From Actinomycetes bacterium (GTDB lineage Bacteria > Actinomycetota > Coriobacteriia > Coriobacteriales > Eggerthellaceae): a stretch of 64,000 bases of DNA. The notes beneath the pieces were generated by a model. That model made no database searches. It was not told the DNA's origin and was given only the letters and a program-made list of their open reading frames with translations. Location of the stretch: contig JAEZDJ010000065.1 in NCBI GenBank assembly GCA_023429565.1, forward strand, positions 3,898 to 67,897. Reading direction: 5' to 3'. Below are positions 59,960 to 64,000 of the stretch, in pieces (the first letter of the stretch is position 1; every line of letters begins with the position of its first letter). The translations under genes were made by a program, and so were the position numbers.

Positions 59960-62183
59960 TGTCCTCGATGGAGACGCCATACTTTGCCAAGGCGTCCACG
60001 TCGGGCTTGAAGGTGCGCAGATTGCACGAGAACACGGCTTCTCCACCCTCCGACAAAAGACGCGACACCCCTATCAGAAGCTCCACGTGATCACGCTGGA
60101 CGTCCCAGGTCCGCGTTCCCATCGCCTTGGAGTTTGAGAAGGTGGGAGGATCCACGAACACCAGGTCAAAACGGCGCGGGCTGCGACGGGTCTCGGTGAT
60201 CCATTCCATGACGTCGCTCCGCTCGAAGCTGTGTTCGGGGCCCTCGAAGCCGTTGGCCGCCATGTTGCGACGCGCCCACTCAAGATAGGTCTGGGACAGG
60301 TCGACCGTCGTGGTCGAACACGCTCCCCCACCTGCAGCATGAACGCTTGCCGCACCCGTATAGGCAAACAGGTTGAGGAAATCGGCGCCCTTGGCCTTCG
60401 ACCCCACCAACTCACGAGTCAGGCGGTGATCGAGAAACAGCCCCGTGTCCAGATATCCCGACAGATCGACCTCCAGCAGATAGCCATCCTCCTGCACCTG
60501 AGTGACGTACGAGCGCCGCCCCGCTGCCCGATATTGGCTTCCACCCCGGTCGCGCTGACGAACCTTGGAGAACACGTGGTCAGGACGCACGCCTAACACC
60601 ACCGGCGCAAGCACCAGCACATCGTCGAAACGACGCTGGGCCTTAGCGGCATCGATGGACGAGGGGGCAGCGTATTCGGCGATATGGAGATACGTGTTCC
60701 CCGTGGCGCTTCCGGCGCCTTCGAACAGGTCGATGGCAACCGCATAGTCGGGCAGATCGGCATCATAGACGCGGTAGCAGGTGATCCCTTCGCGCTTTGC
60801 CCACTTACGACGCTCCTTGGCCGCCTTGTGAAGGCGGAATGCGAATTGCTCGGAGTTTTGCTCGAACACCTCGATGCGATGCTCTGCGCCGCCTGCCGGA
60901 TCAGGAACCGTCGCGACGGCCGGCTTCGTTGGCGGCCGATCGAACACGGAGGCAGACAATGCCACGCGGTCCTGCCCAAGGCACGCCCTCACGGCCGGCT
61001 CCACACCAAAACGCGCCGCGACGCCCTCGCCCCCCGCAACGGCAAACACCGAACCTGCAGGAGATGCCAAGGAGGCTTGCGTGAAAGACGTCGCCTCCGC
61101 TTGGGCCTGGGCTTCCGACATGACGCCGTCTCGTGCTGACATGACGCACGCAATCAGGCAACGGGCAGAGCCGCCCTCCTCCTGCGCAGACACGGCTGCC
61201 ACGCGCTCGACTATGCCAGCCATGCCCTCTGCGTCAGCAAACTCGATGCTCACCGCCTGACGGAGGCCTGCGCGCTTGACACGGCCACGTGCGCGGGAAA
61301 TGGCGGGAGACGACGTGCTTGCACCGGCAAAACGGACATGGGAGAGATCGGGCGGAGCCGATGCCGGCATATCGACGGCGCCCGGCGTGACCGCCGAGGA
61401 AAGGCCCCGTTCGAAACGCTCGTCAGCCTCATCCAGCAGTTCTCCCCACACTTCCTCGTCAAAGGACGACCATCCTCGAAAGCCCCAGCGGCCTCGCGTG
61501 AGGCCAGGAGCCACGTCGCATGCCATCGAGGCCGCCTCCACGACAAGTGCGCCGTCGCCGCACGAAGGGTCGACGCAGGCGGCGTTCGTCGAAGCGAGCG
61601 CAGGCCACCCGGCCAAAGCAAGCAACCCTGCTGCCAACGCGCACTCAAGCGGAGCCTCGTCTCCGTCTTCGGGCGAAAGGTAGGTGCGGCGATAGAGCGA
61701 CTCACCCGACAGGTCGATCGATATCGTCGCCTTGTTCTCGCGCACCCTGACGTCAACGATCACGCCAGGATTGTCCACGTCGACGTCAGGACGCTGGCCC
61801 CACACGTCGCGCAGGCGGTCACAGACCGCATCCTTCACTTTGAGCCCTGTGAAACGCGTGTTGCGCAACGCGTCGTTCATGCCATGTCCCTGCACCGCCA
61901 TGCTCACGCCGCGGGAAATGACGTCCTCCCAAGGAAGAGCCTTCACCCCTTCGTAGAGCGCATCGGCATCGACGGCTGCCACGCGACCGACGACCAGCGT
62001 CACGCGGGACGCAAGGCGCGACCACAGGCAGACCTTGAGCGCATGACGCGCGTCGCAGAAAAAAGCCACGCCCCCGCCGAGGGGACGCACACGTCTGATC
62101 CCGATATGCCTGATCTCCTCAGCCAAGGGCCTCTCCAATCCCGCAAGGCAGCTGGCGAACAGTTCAAGGTTTTCGTTTTCCAT
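59883..62183 (-). CDS. 23S rRNA methyltransferase RlmKL homologue with degenerate RlmL half
   Basis: RlmKL is a fused enzyme that methylates G2445 (RlmL half) and G2069 (RlmK half) of 23S rRNA. This 766-residue protein has a THUMP region (about residues 50-160), an RlmL-like domain (about 180-400) and an RlmK domain (about 430-766). The RlmK part is intact: FLNLFAYTGAASVHAAGGGA and VFVDPPTFSNSKAMGTRTWD. In the RlmL part DPMCGSGT is DPSCGDGA, the acidic SAM-ribose contact is FAGASTSS (285-292), and the NPPYGER catalytic motif is replaced by CLIACVMSARDG (342-353). The first methylation is thus probably lost. The ATG at 62183 has only a weak ribosome site. Confidence 0.85.
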   Translation of the reverse strand: MENENLELFASCLAGLERPLAEEIRHIGIRRVRPLGGGVAFFCDARHALKVCLWSRLASRVTLVVGRVAAVDADALYEGVKALPWEDVISRGVSMAVQGHGMNDALRNTRFTGLKVKDAVCDRLRDVWGQRPDVDVDNPGVIVDVRVRENKATISIDLSGESLYRRTYLSPEDGDEAPLECALAAGLLALAGWPALASTNAACVDPSCGDGALVVEAASMACDVAPGLTRGRWGFRGWSSFDEEVWGELLDEADERFERGLSSAVTPGAVDMPASAPPDLSHVRFAGASTSSPAISRARGRVKRAGLRQAVSIEFADAEGMAGIVERVAAVSAQEEGGSARCLIACVMSARDGVMSEAQAQAEATSFTQASLASPAGSVFAVAGGEGVAARFGVEPAVRACLGQDRVALSASVFDRPPTKPAVATVPDPAGGAEHRIEVFEQNSEQFAFRLHKAAKERRKWAKREGITCYRVYDADLPDYAVAIDLFEGAGSATGNTYLHIAEYAAPSSIDAAKAQRRFDDVLVLAPVVLGVRPDHVFSKVRQRDRGGSQYRAAGRRSYVTQVQEDGYLLEVDLSGYLDTGLFLDHRLTRELVGSKAKGADFLNLFAYTGAASVHAAGGGACSTTTVDLSQTYLEWARRNMAANGFEGPEHSFERSDVMEWITETRRSPRRFDLVFVDPPTFSNSKAMGTRTWDVQRDHVELLIGVSRLLSEGGEAVFSCNLRTFKPDVDALAKYGVSIEDITASTIPHDFERNPRIHKCYLLKRV

Positions 62184-62210
62184 GAAACACGAATCCAATC
62201 GAGTCAGCGA

Positions 62211-62344
62211 GAAGCCTCCTCACATCAGCGACCGGTACATTCCGCACCCCCTGCGCTTCAGGGAAGGGGGTGCGGAAGAGCCGATGACCATTGCGAGGAG
62301 GCTTCGCGGCGTCGGGCAATCTCGCCGGCCTGCAGGCCGGCGAG
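62211..62344. repeat. Nested inverted repeats between rpoD and the RlmKL gene
   Basis: Three elements are packed into 134 nt. An outer pair, GAAGCCTCCTC (62211-62221) and its exact complement (62295-62305), encloses a strong hairpin: TTCCGCACCCCC (62240-62251) with its complement at 62266-62277 and a 14-nt loop. A 24-nt perfect palindrome, CTCGCCGGCC TGCAGGCCGG CGAG, lies at 62321-62344, 3 nt after the rpoD stop on the minus strand. None has a T-run. They probably end or stabilise the rpoD mRNA. Confidence 0.7.
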
Positions 62345-62347
62345 ACC

Positions 62348-63577
62348 CTAATCTTCCAAATAGTCCTTCAGCTTCGACGACCGGGACGGATGACGCAATT
62401 TTGCAAGCGTCTTGCTCTCGATCTGCCGGATTCGCTCACGCGTCACGCCAAACTCGCGGCCGACTTCCTCAAGCGTGCGAGGATGCCCGTCCTCCAGCCC
62501 AAAACGCAGAGCGATGACCTTGCGCTCTCGTTCGGCCAGACCGTCAAGAACCTTTGAGAGCTGTTCCTGCAGCATGCTGAAACTTGCCGCATCGGGGGGG
62601 ACGACGGCGGCGTCGTCCTCAATGAAATCGCCAAGCTGGGAGTCCTCCTCTTCGCCGATGGGCGTCTCGAGAGAAACCGGCTCTTGCGATATCTTCTGAA
62701 TCTCCCGCACGCGTTCGGCAGTGAGGCCCATTTCCTTGCCGATCTCCTCCGGCGTTGGCTCGCGGCCGAGCTCCTGAAGCAGCTGGCGCTGAATGCGCAC
62801 CAGTTTGTTGATGGTCTCAACCATGTGCACCGGAATGCGGATGGTCCGCGCTTGGTCTGCAATGGCGCGTGTGATGGCCTGGCGGATCCACCAGGTGGCG
62901 TAGGTTGAGAACTTGAAGCCCTTCGTGTAATCGAATTTCTCGACGGCACGGATGAGCCCCAAATTGCCTTCCTGGATGAGATCGAGAAACAGCATCCCGC
63001 GTCCCACATAACGCTTGGCAATGGACACCACAAGGCGGAGGTTCGCTTCGATGAGCTGCTGTTTCGCATCAAGGCCCACCTGCTCGATACGGCCGAGGCG
63101 ACGCTTCTCGCGACGATCGAGCTCGGCGCCCTCGTCTTCGGCCCGCTCAAGCTCTTCGGTGGCGGCGACTCCGGCCTCTATCTTCATGGCCAAGTCGATC
63201 TCTTCGGCAGCCGTCAACAGCGGCACCTTGCCGATCTCCTTGAGATACATGCGAACAGGATCGCCCGTCAGCATGGTGACGGAGGCATCGGCGTTGCGCT
63301 TGCGCGACTTCACCTTCGACTTGCCAACTTTGGGCAACTGCACGTCGACGGTCGCCTTGAGTTCCTCCTCGGGAATTCCCTCGAGCAGGTTCTCGTCGTC
63401 GTCATCATCCGACAGGCTGCCTTCGATCTTGTCGTCGTCGAGCGAATCGGTCACGTTCGCATCGGGCTCTTCGCCCAGCGCATCGTCGTCGTCCAGTATC
63501 TCGTCAGTCTCGATCGGGTTTTTCGCAGCTTGATCCTTTTCATGCACAGACACTTGCTTCTCTGAGGCTTGGGCCAC
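62348..63577 (-). CDS. rpoD: Primary RNA polymerase sigma factor
   Basis: The housekeeping sigma-70. The 409-residue protein has an acidic, lower-complexity N-terminus (region 1.1-like, about residues 1-95), then region 1.2 (DPVRMYLKEIGKVPLLTAAE), region 2 (LIQEGNLGLIRAVEKFDY and FSTYATWWIRQAITRAIAD), region 3 and region 4.2 with the -35 helix (TLEEVGREFGVTRERIRQIE). The GTG start at 63577 is supported by AAAGGAAG 6 nt upstream. It is single-copy here and separated from priA by 234 nt. Confidence 0.96.
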   Translation of the reverse strand: MAQASEKQVSVHEKDQAAKNPIETDEILDDDDALGEEPDANVTDSLDDDKIEGSLSDDDDDENLLEGIPEEELKATVDVQLPKVGKSKVKSRKRNADASVTMLTGDPVRMYLKEIGKVPLLTAAEEIDLAMKIEAGVAATEELERAEDEGAELDRREKRRLGRIEQVGLDAKQQLIEANLRLVVSIAKRYVGRGMLFLDLIQEGNLGLIRAVEKFDYTKGFKFSTYATWWIRQAITRAIADQARTIRIPVHMVETINKLVRIQRQLLQELGREPTPEEIGKEMGLTAERVREIQKISQEPVSLETPIGEEEDSQLGDFIEDDAAVVPPDAASFSMLQEQLSKVLDGLAERERKVIALRFGLEDGHPRTLEEVGREFGVTRERIRQIESKTLAKLRHPSRSSKLKDYLED

Positions 63578-63811
63578 GTGATCTTCCTTTCCGATTGTTC
63601 ACGCTCTGGCACGAAAAAAGCACGCACCAGGCGCAAAGATACAGCGAAACAATATACCATAGACGACGACTTGAGGGAAAGGGTCTGAGGATATTTTTCC
63701 ATTTCGTGACGGATCGGGAACCCTGCCGAATGATTGTCGGCCACATATGATGAGGAGGGGGCTCCGTCAGCAGCCATGCCAGAGTCTGTCGACCGCGACA
63801 CAGGGCCGATG
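63578..63811. other. Gap between priA and rpoD
   Basis: A 234-nt stretch with no gene. On the minus strand TATATT (complement of AATATA at about 63651-63656) could be a -10 box for rpoD; the -35 is unclear. No further signal was found. Confidence 0.35.
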
Positions 63812-64000
63812 CTACAGCAAGTCGTCGGGATCGATGTCGACGGCGACGTTGACGTCCTTCTCCGGACGGCGGGCGCGGAAATAGGGCAGCAGCGCTCCGG
63901 AAAGATCGTCGTCAAGCGAGCACTTCACCACGATATGCCAGCGATATGTCCCGCGAAGCTTTGCCAGCACGCAGGGCGTTGCCGACATCACCTCCCATTC
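63812..64000 (-). CDS. priA: Primosomal protein PriA, C-terminal end (5' part outside window)
   Basis: The last 62 residues before the TAG at 63812-63814 read, in part, CVLAKLRGTYRWHIVVKCSL and VNVAVDIDPDDLL. This is the C-terminal domain of the replication-restart helicase PriA: the LRG-x-YRW-x-I-[VL]-[VL]-K and V-x-VDIDP blocks are family hallmarks. The frame is open to the right edge, so the helicase motifs lie outside the window. Confidence 0.85.
   Translation of the reverse strand, partial: EWEVMSATPCVLAKLRGTYRWHIVVKCSLDDDLSGALLPYFRARRPEKDVNVAVDIDPDDLL

Noticed and set aside
1..64000. CRISPR arrays, insertion sequences or prophage genes
   Set aside because: Looked for regular direct repeats, transposase motifs, integrases and phage structural genes on both strands; none seen.

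Overview
The window looks like the chromosome of a high-G+C anaerobic actinobacterium of the class Coriobacteriia, most likely family Eggerthellaceae. The evidence is gene content, not a database match: a Coriobacteriia-style housekeeping order (recG-rsmD-coaD, then DUF177-rpmF-plsX-rnc-smc; ispH-plsC-cmk-aroA-tyrA; scpA-scpB), together with cytoplasmic DMSO-reductase-superfamily molybdoenzymes paired with very small ferredoxin subunits, MFS transporters and a membrane-embedded LuxR regulator, a combination typical of gut Eggerthellaceae. No insertion sequence, prophage or CRISPR array was seen.

Layout. 1-13.5 kb is almost all minus-strand housekeeping: smc (cut by the window edge), rnc, plsX, rpmF, an ABC exporter, a DUF177 protein, a coiled-coil protein, coaD, rsmD, recG, a FakA-type kinase and an Asp23 protein. 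rpmB stands alone on the plus strand. 14-18.6 kb holds rpe, a cysteine desulfurase, a PHP phosphatase, a Nif3-like protein and a zinc-ribbon protein. 18.7-21.4 kb carries two odd plus-strand genes: an O6-alkylguanine transferase homologue whose catalytic Cys is Gly, and a VanZ-RDD-NnrE fusion. 21.6-37.1 kb is a long minus-strand run (gpsA, plsY, der, DUF512 radical SAM, ispH, plsC, cmk, aroA, tyrA, rluB, scpB, scpA, an M50 protease, trmL and an ABC-F gene frameshifted in its first Walker A motif). gpsA, plsX, plsY and plsC together give the whole route to phosphatidic acid, and FakA could feed acyl-phosphate into it. smc, scpA and scpB encode the complete condensin.

37.3-46.1 kb is a mixed region: tRNA-Val, small unknown genes, an alpha/beta hydrolase, trpS, a tRNA with CAU anticodon, and then a compact FGGY kinase - HAD phosphatase - RuBisCO-like protein operon closed by a strong terminator. 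This trio resembles methionine-salvage or apiose-type logic but has a different kinase class, so its substrate is unknown.

46.1-60 kb, starting just beside tRNA-Asn, is the most interesting part: two paralogous molybdopterin enzymes, each followed by a small two-cluster ferredoxin, surround a 66-aa protein, an ACMSD-type amidohydrolase that has lost metal ligands, two MFS transporters and a 12-helix LuxR regulator. It looks like an uptake and reductive (dehydroxylase or transhydroxylase-like) module for a small phenolic or similar molecule. The second MFS transporter has a tandemly repeated cytoplasmic tail carrying two D-x2-[ST]-G-A-T motifs, which match the ApbE covalent-flavinylation signal. 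I know of no description of such a transporter. The window closes with an rRNA methyltransferase RlmKL homologue whose RlmL half has lost its catalytic motif, rpoD, and the 3' end of priA.
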